From positions 2,790,001-2,854,000 of the forward strand of contig NZ_CP059556.1 of the NCBI RefSeq assembly GCF_024734405.1: DNA of 64,000 nucleotides, written 5' to 3'. Made by a program: the position numbers and the translations under genes. Source of the DNA: Saccharopolyspora gregorii. GTDB taxonomy: Bacteria > Actinomycetota > Actinomycetes > Mycobacteriales > Pseudonocardiaceae. Positions 34,844 to 44,012 of this stretch are shown here, piece after piece (position 1 is the stretch's first letter; each line of letters starts with the position of its first letter). Under the pieces are notes generated by a model. The model searched no databases. It saw only the letters and a list, made by a program, of their open reading frames with translations, and had not been told where the DNA came from.

Positions 34844-36178
34844 ATGGAATCCGACTCGCTGACCTCCGGCGGCGAGCGCGCGCCCGGCCGCGCCACCCCC
34901 GGCTCGAAGGTCGGCCGGTACCGCTACCTGGTGCTCGCCGCGGTGACGCTGGGCATCGCGGTCAACTACCTCGACCGCGCCACGATCAGCGTCGCGCTGC
35001 CGGACATGGAAGCCGACCTCGGCATGTCCGACGCGCTGGCCGGCGTGCTGCTGTCCTCGTTCTTCTGGACCTACTCGGCCGCCCAGCTGCCCGCCGGGTT
35101 CCTCGCGGGCAGGCTCGGGCCGCGGAAGCTCATCGCGCTGTCCGCGCTGGTCTTCGGCGCGGTCACGATGCTGATGGGCCTCGCCTGGGGCGTCGGCTCG
35201 CTGGTCGTGCTGCGGCTGCTGCTGGGAATCGGGGAGGCGCCCGCGTTCCCGGCCGCCGCCCAGGTGGTCTCCGAGTGGTTCCCGAAGGGGGAGCGCAGCT
35301 TCGCCTCCGGAACCTTCAACAACGGCAACCCGATCGGCTCGACGCTGTGCATCCCGCTGGTCGCGCTGCTCGTCGCGAGCTTCGGCTGGCGGGCCTCGTT
35401 CCTGGTGACCGGCGGCCTCGCCGTCGCCTACGCCGTCGGGTGGTGGTTCTTCTACCGCTCACCGCGCGAATCCCGGCGGGTCGGCGACGCCGAACTCGCG
35501 CACATCCGCTCCGGGCAGGAGGAACGCGCGGACGCCGAGCAGCCGGTCGCGGTGTCCTGGAAGTCGCTGTTCCGCCACCGCGCCGTGTGGTCGATGATGA
35601 TCGGCTTCTTCTGCATCAACTTCGTCGCGTACTTCTTCATCACCTGGTTCCCGACGTACCTGGTGAACACCTACGACCTGACGCTGCTCAACTTCGGGTT
35701 CCTCGGGATGGTCCCCGGCATCGCCTCGATGCTCGGCGGCTGGACGGGCGGGCTCGTGTCGGACTGGCTGGTGCGCCGCGGCACCGACCTCACGACGGCG
35801 CGCAAGGGCTGCCTCGTCGGCGGACTGCTCGGCACCTCGGTGATCGCGCTGGCCGTGGTCTCGCCCGGTGTGGGCACGGCGCTGGTGGCGCTGTCGGTGT
35901 CGTACTTCTCCAGCACCTTCGCCGCCGCGTCCGTGTGGTGCCTGCCCGCGGACGTGGCGCCCACCGCCGCGCACGTCGGCTCGCTCGGCGGGATCCAGAA
36001 CGCCGCCGCCAACTGCGCCGGGATCGTCTCGCCGATCCTGATCGGCGTGATCACCGGGATCACCTCGTCGTTCGCGGTGCCGCTGCTGATCGCGGGCGGG
36101 GTGGCCGTGCTCGGCGCGCTGAACTACGCGTTCTTCATGCCGCGGCTGCGCCCGCTCACCACCGAGGAGACCGCATGA
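34844..36178 (+). CDS. MFS transporter, anion:cation symporter (ACS) type
   Basis: A 444-residue major facilitator with about twelve helices. The first helix GIAVNYLDRATISVALPDM and loop LAGRLGPRKLIALS are typical of the ACS family (hexuronate, galactonate and phthalate importers). ATG 34844 follows AAGGAGAA. It is first in the catabolic operon and overlaps the dehydrogenase gene by ATGA, so it most likely imports the sugar acid that the operon consumes. Confidence 0.9.
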   Translation: MESDSLTSGGERAPGRATPGSKVGRYRYLVLAAVTLGIAVNYLDRATISVALPDMEADLGMSDALAGVLLSSFFWTYSAAQLPAGFLAGRLGPRKLIALSALVFGAVTMLMGLAWGVGSLVVLRLLLGIGEAPAFPAAAQVVSEWFPKGERSFASGTFNNGNPIGSTLCIPLVALLVASFGWRASFLVTGGLAVAYAVGWWFFYRSPRESRRVGDAELAHIRSGQEERADAEQPVAVSWKSLFRHRAVWSMMIGFFCINFVAYFFITWFPTYLVNTYDLTLLNFGFLGMVPGIASMLGGWTGGLVSDWLVRRGTDLTTARKGCLVGGLLGTSVIALAVVSPGVGTALVALSVSYFSSTFAAASVWCLPADVAPTAAHVGSLGGIQNAAANCAGIVSPILIGVITGITSSFAVPLLIAGGVAVLGALNYAFFMPRLRPLTTEETA

Positions 36179-37209
36179 TCGAGATCAGCGAGCTGACCGA
36201 CCGGGTGCGCGGCGTCGTGCGCGCGCTCGGCGCCCCCGCGGAGGTCGCCACCGAGGTCGCCGACCACCTGGTGCGGGCCGAGCTCTCCGGGCACGCCAGC
36301 CACGGGGTGCTGCGGTTGCCGCAGTACGCCGCCGAGATCGAGCGCGGGCTGATCGTCGCCGGGGCGCGCGCGGAAGTCGTCAGCGCGACACCCGCGGCGA
36401 TCGTCGTCGACGGTCACCACGGCTTCGGCCACCACGCCGCCGCGCTGGCCACCGAGGAGGCCGCCGTCGCCGCCGAACGCCTCGGCGTCGCCGCCGCCAC
36501 CGTCCGCCGCAGCACCCACATCGGCCGCCTCGGCGAGTACGCCGAGCGGCTCGCCGCGCGCGGGCTCGTCGCGCTCGTGCAGGTCGGCGCCGCCGGGCCC
36601 GGCGTGGGCAGCATGGCGCCGTTCGGCAGCGGCAGCGGCAGGCCCTTCCTGAACACCAACCCGTGGTCGGTCGGCGTCCCCGCCGCCGACGGCGCGATCG
36701 TGTTCGACGGTTCGATGTCGACCATCGCCGAGGGCAAGGTGCACGCCGCGAAGCGCACCGGTGATCCGCTGCCGGAGGGCGCCGTGCTGACCGCGGACGG
36801 CCGGCCGGGCACCGGCCCGGAGGACTTCTACGCCGACGGCACGCTGACCCCGCTCGGTGGCGCGCTCGCCGGGCACAAGGGCTACGGGCTTGCCCTGGCC
36901 GCCGCGCTGCTCGGCGGCCTCGCGCACGCCGACGGGTCCGCCGCCTCGCTGCGCGGCCTGGCGCGGCTGCGCGGACCCGACGAGGACCCGGCGGGCCTCG
37001 GCGGTGTCACGATCATCGCGCTCGACCCGGGCGCGTTCGGCGAGCGGGACGCCTACGCCGCGACCACCGGCCGGGTCGCCGCCGCGCTGCGCGCCGACGG
37101 GGTGCTGGTGCCCGGCGACCTGGAACGGCGCAGCAGGGCCGGGGCCACCGTCTCGCTGCCGCCCGGCACCCTCGCCGAGCTCGCCGCCCTCGAAACCAGC
37201 CTGTCCTGA
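36175..37209 (+). CDS. Ldh-family oxidoreductase (malate/lactate dehydrogenase type 2)
   Basis: A 344-residue NAD(P)-dependent dehydrogenase of the MDH2/YlbC family: ELSGHASHGVLRLPQYA, HHGFGHHAAALATEEA, VRRSTHIGRLGEYAERLA, FLNTNPWSVGVPA and GALAGHKGYGLALAAALL. Members reduce or oxidise 2-keto or 2-hydroxy acids such as diketogulonate, ureidoglycolate or lactate. The place after a sugar-acid importer and before an aldolase-like gene suggests it oxidises or reduces a sugar acid. Confidence 0.9.
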   Translation: MIEISELTDRVRGVVRALGAPAEVATEVADHLVRAELSGHASHGVLRLPQYAAEIERGLIVAGARAEVVSATPAAIVVDGHHGFGHHAAALATEEAAVAAERLGVAAATVRRSTHIGRLGEYAERLAARGLVALVQVGAAGPGVGSMAPFGSGSGRPFLNTNPWSVGVPAADGAIVFDGSMSTIAEGKVHAAKRTGDPLPEGAVLTADGRPGTGPEDFYADGTLTPLGGALAGHKGYGLALAAALLGGLAHADGSAASLRGLARLRGPDEDPAGLGGVTIIALDPGAFGERDAYAATTGRVAAALRADGVLVPGDLERRSRAGATVSLPPGTLAELAALETSLS

Positions 37210-37231
37210 CCTCCCACCCGAAAGGACCGAC

Positions 37232-38107
37232 ATGACCGCGCCGAACCGGCCGATCATCCTCACCGCCGCCCCCGTCGGCTTCGCCGCGGACGGGTCGGTG
37301 GACCTGGCGGCCTCCCGCCGCATCCTCGAGTTCATCGCCGCCTCCGGCACCGACGGGGCGTTCGTGCTCGGCACCACCGGCGAATTCCCGTCGCTGACCG
37401 AGCAGGAGCGGCACGACCTCGCGCGGCTGAGCCTGGAAGTGCTGCGCGGCAAGCGGGTCGTCGTGCACGTCGGCGCGCCGAGCGCGTTCCAGGTGCGGGC
37501 GCTGATCGCCGACGCCCGCGAGCTCGGCGCCACCTCGGTCGCGGTGCTCACCCCGTACTACCTGCCCGCCGGGGACGAGGCGATCGTGGAGTTCTTCCGG
37601 TCCGCCACCGCCGACGCCGACGGGCTCGACGTGTACGCGTACCTGTTCACCGATCGCACCGGCAACGCCGTCGGACCGGAGCTGCTGGGCCGGATCGCCG
37701 CGCTGCCCGCGGTCGTCGGCGCAAAGATCAGCGGGGAGACGCTGGACGCGGTCGCCGCCTACCGGCACGCGGTCCCGGCGGATTTCCAGATCTTCACCGG
37801 TGGTGATCGGGACATCGCGCGGGTGACCGCGCGCGGCATCGACGGCGTGGTCTCCGGGGTCGCCTCGGTGCTGCCCAAGCCGTTCGTGGCGGCCGCCGAC
37901 GCCGTCGCCGCCGGGGACCCGGACGCGGTGTCCCGGGCGCAGGACGGCGTCGACCTCGCGGTGGAGGCGGTGCGCGGCGACCCGGAGCGGATGAAGGCCG
38001 GCCTGGCGCTGCAGGGAGTCGACGCGGGCACCAGCCGGATGGCGCTCGACCCGGTCGGCGCCGCCGGCCGCGCGGAACTGGAACGCGCGGTCGCCGCCCA
38101 TGGCTGA
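37232..38107 (+). CDS. Dihydrodipicolinate synthase/N-acetylneuraminate lyase family aldolase
   Basis: A 291-residue class I aldolase. GTTGEFPSLTEQER is the phosphate/carboxylate loop, LTPYYLPAGDEA follows, the tyrosine in VYAYLFTDRTGN (about residue 136) and the Schiff-base lysine in VVGAKISG (about residue 164) are in place. The genomic setting with MFS, dehydrogenase and PfkB kinase points to cleavage or dehydration of a 2-keto-3-deoxy sugar acid, not lysine synthesis. ATG 37232 follows AAAGGA. Confidence 0.88.
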   Translation: MTAPNRPIILTAAPVGFAADGSVDLAASRRILEFIAASGTDGAFVLGTTGEFPSLTEQERHDLARLSLEVLRGKRVVVHVGAPSAFQVRALIADARELGATSVAVLTPYYLPAGDEAIVEFFRSATADADGLDVYAYLFTDRTGNAVGPELLGRIAALPAVVGAKISGETLDAVAAYRHAVPADFQIFTGGDRDIARVTARGIDGVVSGVASVLPKPFVAAADAVAAGDPDAVSRAQDGVDLAVEAVRGDPERMKAGLALQGVDAGTSRMALDPVGAAGRAELERAVAAHG

Positions 38108-39008
38108 GCGCGGCGGGCGCGTGTGCGTGCTCGGCAGCGCCAACGTGGACACCGTGGTCCGGGTCGAGCGCAGGCCGCTGCCGGGGGAGACGGTGCGCGG
38201 TCTCGGCCGGGACCGCTTCGCCGGCGGCAAGGGGCTGAACCAGGCGGTGGCGGCCGCCCGGATGGGCGCGACCGTCGACTTCCGCGCGCGCGTCGGCGCG
38301 GACGGCGAAGCGGACTTCCTCGCGCGGCGGCTGGCGGCCGACGGGCTCGACCTGTCCGGCGTGCTGCGCACCTCGGCGCCGACCGGCACCGCCGACATCA
38401 CCGTGGACGCCGCCGGGGAGAACACGATCGTCTTCTGCGGCGGCGCGAACGACGAGTTCACCGGGCTCAGCGCCGCGGACGGGGCGGCGATCGCGACCGC
38501 GGACGTGCTGCTGCTGCAAGGCGAGGTGCCGGTGCCGGTGCTCGTCGAAGCCGCCGGGCTGGGCCGCACCGTCGTGCTCACCCCGGCCCCGGTGCGGGCG
38601 TTCCCCGCCGCACTGCTCGACGCGGTGGACGTGCTGGTGCCCAACGAGCACGAGGCCGCCGAGCTCACCGGTGAGCGGGACCCGGCCACCGCGGCGCGCG
38701 CGCTGTCCACCGGCGGGCGGTCGGTGCTGGTCACGGTCGGGGAGCGCGGAGTGGAGCTCGCCGCCGACGGCCGCTCGCTCGGGCGCGTGCCCGCCGTGCC
38801 GGTGTCCACCGTGGACACCACCGGCGCCGGGGACACCTTCGCCGGGGCGCTCGGCGCGCTCCTCGCGGAAGGGGCCGCGCTGCCCGAAGCCGCCCGGGTC
38901 GCCGCCGCGGCCGCCGCGCTCAGCGTCACCAGGGCGGGCGCGGGCGGCATGCCGCACCGGCACGAGGTGACCGAGCTGCTGGCGGCGACCACTATTGTCC
39001 ACGGTTGA
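38100..39008 (+). CDS. PfkB family carbohydrate kinase (ribokinase/KDG-kinase-like)
   Basis: A 302-residue PfkB kinase with FAGGKGLNQAVAAARMG (substrate loop), LVPNEHEAAELTG and the catalytic VDTTGAGDTFAGALGALL. It overlaps the aldolase gene by eight bases. It would phosphorylate the sugar or 2-keto-3-deoxy acid of this pathway. The ribokinase-like N-terminus (VCVLGSANVDTVVRV) makes a ribose-type substrate also possible. Confidence 0.9.
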   Translation: MAERGGRVCVLGSANVDTVVRVERRPLPGETVRGLGRDRFAGGKGLNQAVAAARMGATVDFRARVGADGEADFLARRLAADGLDLSGVLRTSAPTGTADITVDAAGENTIVFCGGANDEFTGLSAADGAAIATADVLLLQGEVPVPVLVEAAGLGRTVVLTPAPVRAFPAALLDAVDVLVPNEHEAAELTGERDPATAARALSTGGRSVLVTVGERGVELAADGRSLGRVPAVPVSTVDTTGAGDTFAGALGALLAEGAALPEAARVAAAAAALSVTRAGAGGMPHRHEVTELLAATTIVHG

Positions 39009-39030
39009 CGATGTGATCGAGGGAGGATGC

Positions 39031-39702
39031 ATGTCCGACTCGCTCGTCCGCGCGGATTCGCTCGGGGAGCGGCTGGCCCGCACGCTCCGGGACCGGATCG
39101 TGCGCGGGGAGATCCCGCCGGGCACGCACCTCGTCGAGGACTCCGTGGCGGAGAGCTTCGACGTCAGCCGGGGCCCGGTCCGCGACGCGCTGAAGCTGCT
39201 GCGGCTGGAGAACCTGGTCGAACCGCAGCGCCGCGGGGTGCACGTGGTCGGGCTGAGCGCCGCGGACGTCCGCGAGCTCTACGCGATCCGGCAGGCCATC
39301 GAGACGCTCGCCGTGACCAGCGCCATCGGTCTCGGCGAGCAGCGCTCGGAGGCGGGCATGCTCCGCGGGCTGCGCGGCATGTCCGAGACGGCCACGCCGC
39401 CCCGGGCCGCCGAGTTCGCCGAGCACGACCTGCGGTTCCACCGCGGCATCTACGAGGCCAGCGGCAACCGTAGGCTGCTGACCATCTGGCTGCAGATCGA
39501 GCCGCTGTTCGCCAGCATGCTCGCGGTCACCAACAGCGAGGACGAGGACCTGGGCCCGGTGTGCACCGCGCACGAGCAGCTGCGGTCCTCGATCGCCGAC
39601 GGCGATGCGGGGCGCGCCACCTCGCTGCTCACCGCGCACCTGGCGGGCTCCGAGGAGCGGATGCTCGCCGCGCTCCAGCGCATCTGGGCCGCCACTTCCT
39701 GA
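39031..39702 (+). CDS. GntR family regulator, FadR subfamily
   Basis: A 223-residue regulator. The winged HTH is in residues 10-75 (LARTLRDRIVRGEIPPGTHL, ESFDVSRGPVRDALKLL, RRGVHVVGLS). A FadR-type all-helical ligand domain (FCD) follows, with the metal-ligand-like HDLRFHRGIYEASGN. ATG 39031 follows GGGAGG; the frame reaches 12 codons further up. It is the likely repressor of the sugar-acid operon it ends, with a sugar acid as ligand. Confidence 0.92.
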   Translation: MSDSLVRADSLGERLARTLRDRIVRGEIPPGTHLVEDSVAESFDVSRGPVRDALKLLRLENLVEPQRRGVHVVGLSAADVRELYAIRQAIETLAVTSAIGLGEQRSEAGMLRGLRGMSETATPPRAAEFAEHDLRFHRGIYEASGNRRLLTIWLQIEPLFASMLAVTNSEDEDLGPVCTAHEQLRSSIADGDAGRATSLLTAHLAGSEERMLAALQRIWAATS

Positions 39703-39779
39703 CACCCACGCGGAACCCGGCTCCTCGCCACCGGCGGGGAGCGGGTTCCGCGCGCCCGGAACACCCCGAGAGAGGAACC

Positions 39780-40754
39780 ATGACCGGTCACATCGTCAGC
39801 TTCTACGACCTCAACGACATCACCGAGGCGTCGTTGCGCGAGCACCTGCCGGACCTGCCCGGGCTGCGGATCACCGAGATCGGGCCGGCGCAGGACCCCG
39901 CCGACCACCTGGACGCGCTGGCCACCGCGACGATCGTGCTGGCCCCGCTGGAGAAGGAGCGGCGGATCGGCGCCGAGCTGCTGGACGCGATGCCGCGCTG
40001 CGAGCTCGTGCAGTCCGTCGCGGTCGGCTTCGACGGCGTGGACCACCTCGCCGCGGCCGAGCGCGGCATCCCGGTGGCGAACCTGCCCGGGTTCAACGCC
40101 GACGCGGTCGCCGACTGGACGGTCGGTTCGCTGCTGTTCCTGCTGCGGCACTACGCGGCCGGGCACCGCAAGGTGGAATCCGGCGGCTGGGGGCCGGAGG
40201 GGTTGCGCGGCCGCGACCTGGCGGCGCTGACGGTCGGGATCCTCGGCTTCGGCAACATCGGCCGCGCGGTGGCCCGCCGCCTGGACGGCTTCGGCGCCCG
40301 GGTGGTGGTGCACGACCCGGTGCCGTCCGAGCCGGGCCGGGAGTACCTGCCGCTGGCCGAGGCGGTGGCCGCGTCGGACGTGCTGAGCCTGCACCTGCCG
40401 CTGAACACCGCCACGCACGGCCTGGTCGGCGACGAGCTGCTGGCGCGGATGCGGCGCGGCGGCTACGTGCTCAACGCGGGGCGTGGCGGCGTCCTGGACG
40501 AGCGGGCGCTGGTGCGGGCCCTGGATTCCGGGCAGCTGGCGGGCGCGGCGCTGGACGTGTTCGAGCAGGAACCGCTGCCCGCGGACTCGCCGCTGCGGGG
40601 CCGCTCGGACGTGCTGCTCAACCCGCACACCGCGGGCGTGACCTGGGACGCCTACCACAACCTCCGCGGGAAATTGTTCGCGAAGCTCGCCGCCGTGCTG
40701 TCCGGGGAGCGGCCCGCCGACGTGGTCAACGGGGTCGAGCCGCGCCCCCGCTGA
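39780..40754 (+). CDS. D-2-hydroxyacid dehydrogenase family protein
   Basis: A 324-residue dehydrogenase with GILGFGNIGRAVARRLDGFG (NAD loop), LNAGRGGVLDERALVRAL (catalytic Arg), LDVFEQEPLP (Glu) and LLNPHTAGVTWDAY (His). It reduces 2-keto acids with NAD(P)H. ATG 39780 follows AGAGAGGAA. It lies 77 bases after the GntR gene and probably belongs to the same sugar-acid pathway, for example as a keto-acid reductase. The region 40755-40990 after it holds no gene that I can recognise. Confidence 0.9.
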   Translation: MTGHIVSFYDLNDITEASLREHLPDLPGLRITEIGPAQDPADHLDALATATIVLAPLEKERRIGAELLDAMPRCELVQSVAVGFDGVDHLAAAERGIPVANLPGFNADAVADWTVGSLLFLLRHYAAGHRKVESGGWGPEGLRGRDLAALTVGILGFGNIGRAVARRLDGFGARVVVHDPVPSEPGREYLPLAEAVAASDVLSLHLPLNTATHGLVGDELLARMRRGGYVLNAGRGGVLDERALVRALDSGQLAGAALDVFEQEPLPADSPLRGRSDVLLNPHTAGVTWDAYHNLRGKLFAKLAAVLSGERPADVVNGVEPRPR

Positions 40755-40990
40755 AGTTGGCGGGTTCTCGTCATCGGGAGCCGTTTTCGGGGCCGGGGCC
40801 GCCGGTGGTCCGGGTCCGCTCGGGGCAGCCGGTGCGCCGGGCCGGTCGCTCGATTCCTGGGCGGTACGGCCGAAGCCGCGTTGCTGCCGGAGCCACTCGC
40901 TGGACGCGCGGGACATGATCGACGCGTCCAGCGGGGAGGGCGCGAGTTCTCCGGATCGACCCGATCCGGACCGGATCAACGGCAGGCGTG

Positions 40991-41521
40991 ATGAGTGTGA
41001 ACGAGAAGGTTGCGGTGCCCCGCATCGGCGCGGTTCGGCTCGGTTCGGTCGGCTTGGCCGTCGTCGCCGCGCTGTCGCTGGCGGGATGCGGCGGCGTGCA
41101 GGTCGACTCCCCGAAGGACGCGAGCGGGGAGAAGCCCTGCGACCTGGTGCCCGAGCAGACGGTTCACGAGCTGGGATTCCACCTGGGCGGCAAGGAGGAC
41201 GCGGGCGCGTGCACCTGGAGCACCCCGCGGGACAGCGTGCGGCTGGAGGTCGGCGTGGTCGCGGACCGGTCGCTGCAGGACTTCCAGGACGCGGCCGAGG
41301 AGTACTCCGACTTCGGCGAGCTGACCATCGGCGGGCACCCGGCGGTGCGCGCGAACTCCGGCGACCCGAAGGCCGACGGCACCTGCGAACTGGTCGTGGC
41401 CGCCGATGCGGACCAGGCGGTGTCGGCGAAGTCGAAGATCCCCAGCGGTGCCACCGCCGACCCGTGCGAGCTGGCGGAGCGGGCCCTCGACGCGGCCGTC
41501 CCCTCCTGGCCCGCCGCCTAG
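40991..41521 (+). CDS. DUF3558-like secreted lipoprotein
   Basis: A 176-residue lipoprotein. The signal peptide (SVGLAVVAALSLAGC) ends in the lipobox LAGC around residue 33, so the mature protein is lipid-anchored outside. The rest, with KPCDLVPEQTV, AGACTWSTP, GTCELVVAAD and DPCELAERAL, shows the paired cysteines and CxL pattern of DUF3558 actinomycete lipoproteins. Function unknown. ATG 40991 is preferred over GTG 40988. Confidence 0.82.
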   Translation: MSVNEKVAVPRIGAVRLGSVGLAVVAALSLAGCGGVQVDSPKDASGEKPCDLVPEQTVHELGFHLGGKEDAGACTWSTPRDSVRLEVGVVADRSLQDFQDAAEEYSDFGELTIGGHPAVRANSGDPKADGTCELVVAADADQAVSAKSKIPSGATADPCELAERALDAAVPSWPAA

Positions 41522-41701
41522 CCGCCGGGCGCACGGCGAGGTCGCGGTGATCCCGCGTCCGGTGGGGTGGCAGCACCGGGCGCGGGAGCCGGAGTCGCCG
41601 ATGTCATATTCGCGAACGGCGATGCGTGCGCCGGTGTCCGCCACCTGCGGCGACACCGGTTCCGCCGACCGCGGTGCGGGTTCCGGGCGGTGGCCGCGGC
41701 C

Positions 41702-41890
41702 TTGACATCGGCCACCGGGGCTGCGAACTTCTGAGCCGTTCGAACGACGGTGTGCAGGAAGCCGGTGCGAATCCGGCGCGGTCCCGCCACTGTGAGCGGG
41801 GAGTCGTCCTCCACCCGAGCCACTGCCGGTCCCCGGCGGGAAGGCCGGAGGCCGGTGCCGATCCGCGAGCCAGGAGACTGGCACCGTCGT
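41702..41890 (+). ncRNA. Cobalamin riboswitch with upstream promoter
   Basis: The AdoCbl aptamer core is clear: GCCGGTGCGAATCCGGCGCG (41761-41780), then CCCGCCACTGTGAGCGGGGA with the B12-box GCCACTG (41785-41804). A second GAGCCACTGCCGG (41817-41829), GGGAAGGCCGG, and GAGCCAGGAGACTGGC (41867-41882) follow in normal order. A TTGACA hexamer at 41702-41707 is the -35 box; the -10 box is weak. Binding of coenzyme B12 should lower expression of the downstream leader ORF and three genes. The GGGG...CCCC hairpin at 41902-41918, next to GGAGGAGG, is the likely expression platform. Confidence 0.93.
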
Positions 41891-41932
41891 GCCGATTCGT
41901 GCGGGGTCGCGGAGCCCCGGAGGAGGTACGTG

Positions 41933-41992
41933 GTGTCGCGCATCGCCGCATCGCGCCGGGAAGTCCGGCAAACCGTCCACATCGGACACTAG
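41933..41992 (+). CDS. Short leader ORF after the riboswitch
   Basis: The strongest ribosome site in this area, GGAGGAGG at 41919-41926, is followed by GTG 41930 and GTG 41933. They open a 19- to 20-codon frame (MSRIAASRREVRQTVHIGH) that stops with TAG at 41990-41992. The first large gene starts 63 bases later at GTG 42055 with only GGGGAGA in front. The leader may be the true target of the riboswitch, with coupled or attenuated expression of the genes behind it. No known leader family matches. Confidence 0.5.
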   Translation: MSRIAASRREVRQTVHIGH

Positions 41993-42054
41993 TCGTCCCC
42001 GCGGGTTCGTCCCGCCGCTGTGCGTTCCGTTCCGGTTCCAGCTCGGGGAGACAC

Positions 42055-42912
42055 GTGCGTCCTGCCACCACCACTGATCAGTCCTACGTGGACTCGCTGG
42101 TCGAGTCCGCGCTGTCCGGTCACGTCCGCGATGCGGGCGGGAACGGCCCGGCGGAGCTCTCCGCCGCCGTCGCGTTCCTGACCGTGCAGGCCGCCCGGCA
42201 CACCGGCCGCGGCACCGGCTACACCAACACCGTGCTCAGCGTCCGGATCGCCGACGCCGTCGGCTCGTGCGCCGTCGAACCCGGCGCCCTGGACGAGGAC
42301 GCGGTGCGCGACGCCGTGGGACGCACCGCGGCCGAGCTGCTGCGGCACCCGCTGCTGCCGGTTCGGGTCGCGGCGCTGGACGCCTACCTCGCCGCGCTCA
42401 CCCCGCACCCCGCGCACCCGCTGTCCCGGCAGGTGGTGATCCCGGCGGGCGACTCGCTGGCCAAGTCCACCGCCCGCGCCCGCGCGGTCGCCGCGATCAC
42501 CGCGGTCCCCGATGGCGGCCGGGTCGCGGTGATCGGCGTGGTGAACTCGCTGCTCGCCGCGCTGCGGGACCGCGGCCTCGACTACGTGCCCTGCGACCTC
42601 AAGGGCGGCCGCACCGAGTGGGACGAGCCGATCCGCACCGACCACGCCGCCGCGATCGACGGCGCGGACGCGGTGCTGGCCTCCGGCATGGTCCTCGGCA
42701 ACGGCACCTTCGACGACATCGCCGCGACCTGCGCGGCCCGCGACCTGCCGCTGACCCTGTTCGCGCAGACCGGATCCGCGGTGCTGCGGGAACTGCTCGG
42801 CGGCCCGGTGCGCGCGCTGTCGGCGGAGCCCTACCCGTTCTTCTGGCTCTCCGGCGAGGACACCACGATCCACACCTACGAGGCCGCCCGCGCCACCGAG
42901 GTCGTGCGGTGA
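42055..42912 (+). CDS. DUF4213/DUF364 putative heavy-metal chelation protein
   Basis: A 285-residue protein. The N-terminal half (TGRGTGYTNTVLSVRI) has the DUF4213 look. The C-terminal half, RVAVIGVVNSLLAALRDRG, CDLKGGRTEWDEP, GADAVLASGMVLGNGTFDDI, is the Rossmann-like DUF364 region, a family annotated as putative heavy-metal chelation. It is first in the cobalamin-riboswitch operon and overlaps the PLP enzyme gene by GTGA. Binding of cobalt or another transition metal is inferred from family naming and from the B12 control. Confidence 0.8.
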   Translation: MRPATTTDQSYVDSLVESALSGHVRDAGGNGPAELSAAVAFLTVQAARHTGRGTGYTNTVLSVRIADAVGSCAVEPGALDEDAVRDAVGRTAAELLRHPLLPVRVAALDAYLAALTPHPAHPLSRQVVIPAGDSLAKSTARARAVAAITAVPDGGRVAVIGVVNSLLAALRDRGLDYVPCDLKGGRTEWDEPIRTDHAAAIDGADAVLASGMVLGNGTFDDIAATCAARDLPLTLFAQTGSAVLRELLGGPVRALSAEPYPFFWLSGEDTTIHTYEAARATEVVR

Positions 42913-44012
42913 CGGGTCGCGCGCCCGCCCGCTGCGACTCGGCCCTGGATCTGATCGGAGGCACCCCGCTGCTGCGGGTCGCCGCGCCGATCGCGTTCCC
43001 GCACCCGGGTTTCTGGGCGAAGCTGGAGAGCACCGCGCCGGGCGGCATGAAGGCCCGCGCCGCGCACGCCATGCTCACCGGGGCCCGGGCCCGCGGAGAA
43101 CTGCGCCCCGGCGGGACGGTCGTCGAGTCCACCAGCGGCACCCTGGGCATCGGCTTGGCGTACGTGGGGACCGCGCTGGGCCACCCGGTCGTCGTGGTCG
43201 CCGACGCGGAGCTCGACGGGCAGACCCGCGCGCTGCTCACCGCGCACGGGGTGCGGGTGGAGCTGGTGCGCGACCCGCACCCGGTGGGCGGCTGGCAGCG
43301 CGCGCGGCTGGACCGGGTGCGGGAGCTGCTGGCCGAGCTGCCCGGGGCGTACTGGCCGGACCAGTACAACAACCCGGACAACGTCACCGGCTACCGCGCG
43401 CTCGGCCACGAACTGCTGGACCAGCTGCCGGACGCGCAGGTCGTGGTGTGCAGCGTCGGCACCGGCGGGCACAGCGCCGGCATCGCGCGGGCGCTGCGCG
43501 AGCGCGCCCCCGGGGTGCGGCTGGTCGGGGTGGACGCGGCGGGGTCCGCGGTGTTCGGCGACCCGGTGGCGAAGCGCCTGATGCGCGGCCTCGGCAGCAG
43601 CATCCACCCCGGCAACGTGGACTACGCGGCGTTCGACGAGGTGCACCTGGTCGGCGCGGCGGAGTCCGTCGCGGCCTGCCACCGGCTCGCCGCCGGCGCG
43701 TTCGTCACCGGCGGCTGGAGCACCGGCGCGGTGGCGCTGGTGGCGTCCTGGTGCGCCCGGGAGCTCGGCGCGGACCAGGTGGCCGCGGTGTTCCCGGACG
43801 GGCCGCACCGCTACTGGGGGACGATCTACGACCCGGACTTCCTCGCCGCGCAGGACTTCCCGGAACCCGCCGCCGAACCGGTGGACGCGGACGGCATACC
43901 GTCCGAAGTGGACAGCAGAACGACGTGGAGGAGGTCGCGCAAGGTGGTCGATCCGTGTGCCCGGCGAGCCGACGGCCCGGCGGAATGCCCGGTCTGCGAG
44001 GTGCGGCCGTGA
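42909..44012 (+). CDS. PLP-dependent cysteine-synthase-like enzyme
   Basis: A 367-residue fold-type II PLP enzyme. DLIGGTPLLRVAAP and APGGMKARAAHAML carry the PLP lysine; STSGTLGIGLAYVG replaces the usual TSGNTG; SVGTGGHSAGIARAL is the phosphate loop. Relatives (CysK, SbnA-like) carry out beta-replacement on O-activated serine to give cysteine, 2,3-diaminopropionate precursors or other amino acids. The C-terminal 50 residues form an added tail with CPVCE. It overlaps both neighbours by GTGA, so the three genes form one unit. Confidence 0.9.
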   Translation: MTGRAPARCDSALDLIGGTPLLRVAAPIAFPHPGFWAKLESTAPGGMKARAAHAMLTGARARGELRPGGTVVESTSGTLGIGLAYVGTALGHPVVVVADAELDGQTRALLTAHGVRVELVRDPHPVGGWQRARLDRVRELLAELPGAYWPDQYNNPDNVTGYRALGHELLDQLPDAQVVVCSVGTGGHSAGIARALRERAPGVRLVGVDAAGSAVFGDPVAKRLMRGLGSSIHPGNVDYAAFDEVHLVGAAESVAACHRLAAGAFVTGGWSTGAVALVASWCARELGADQVAAVFPDGPHRYWGTIYDPDFLAAQDFPEPAAEPVDADGIPSEVDSRTTWRRSRKVVDPCARRADGPAECPVCEVRP

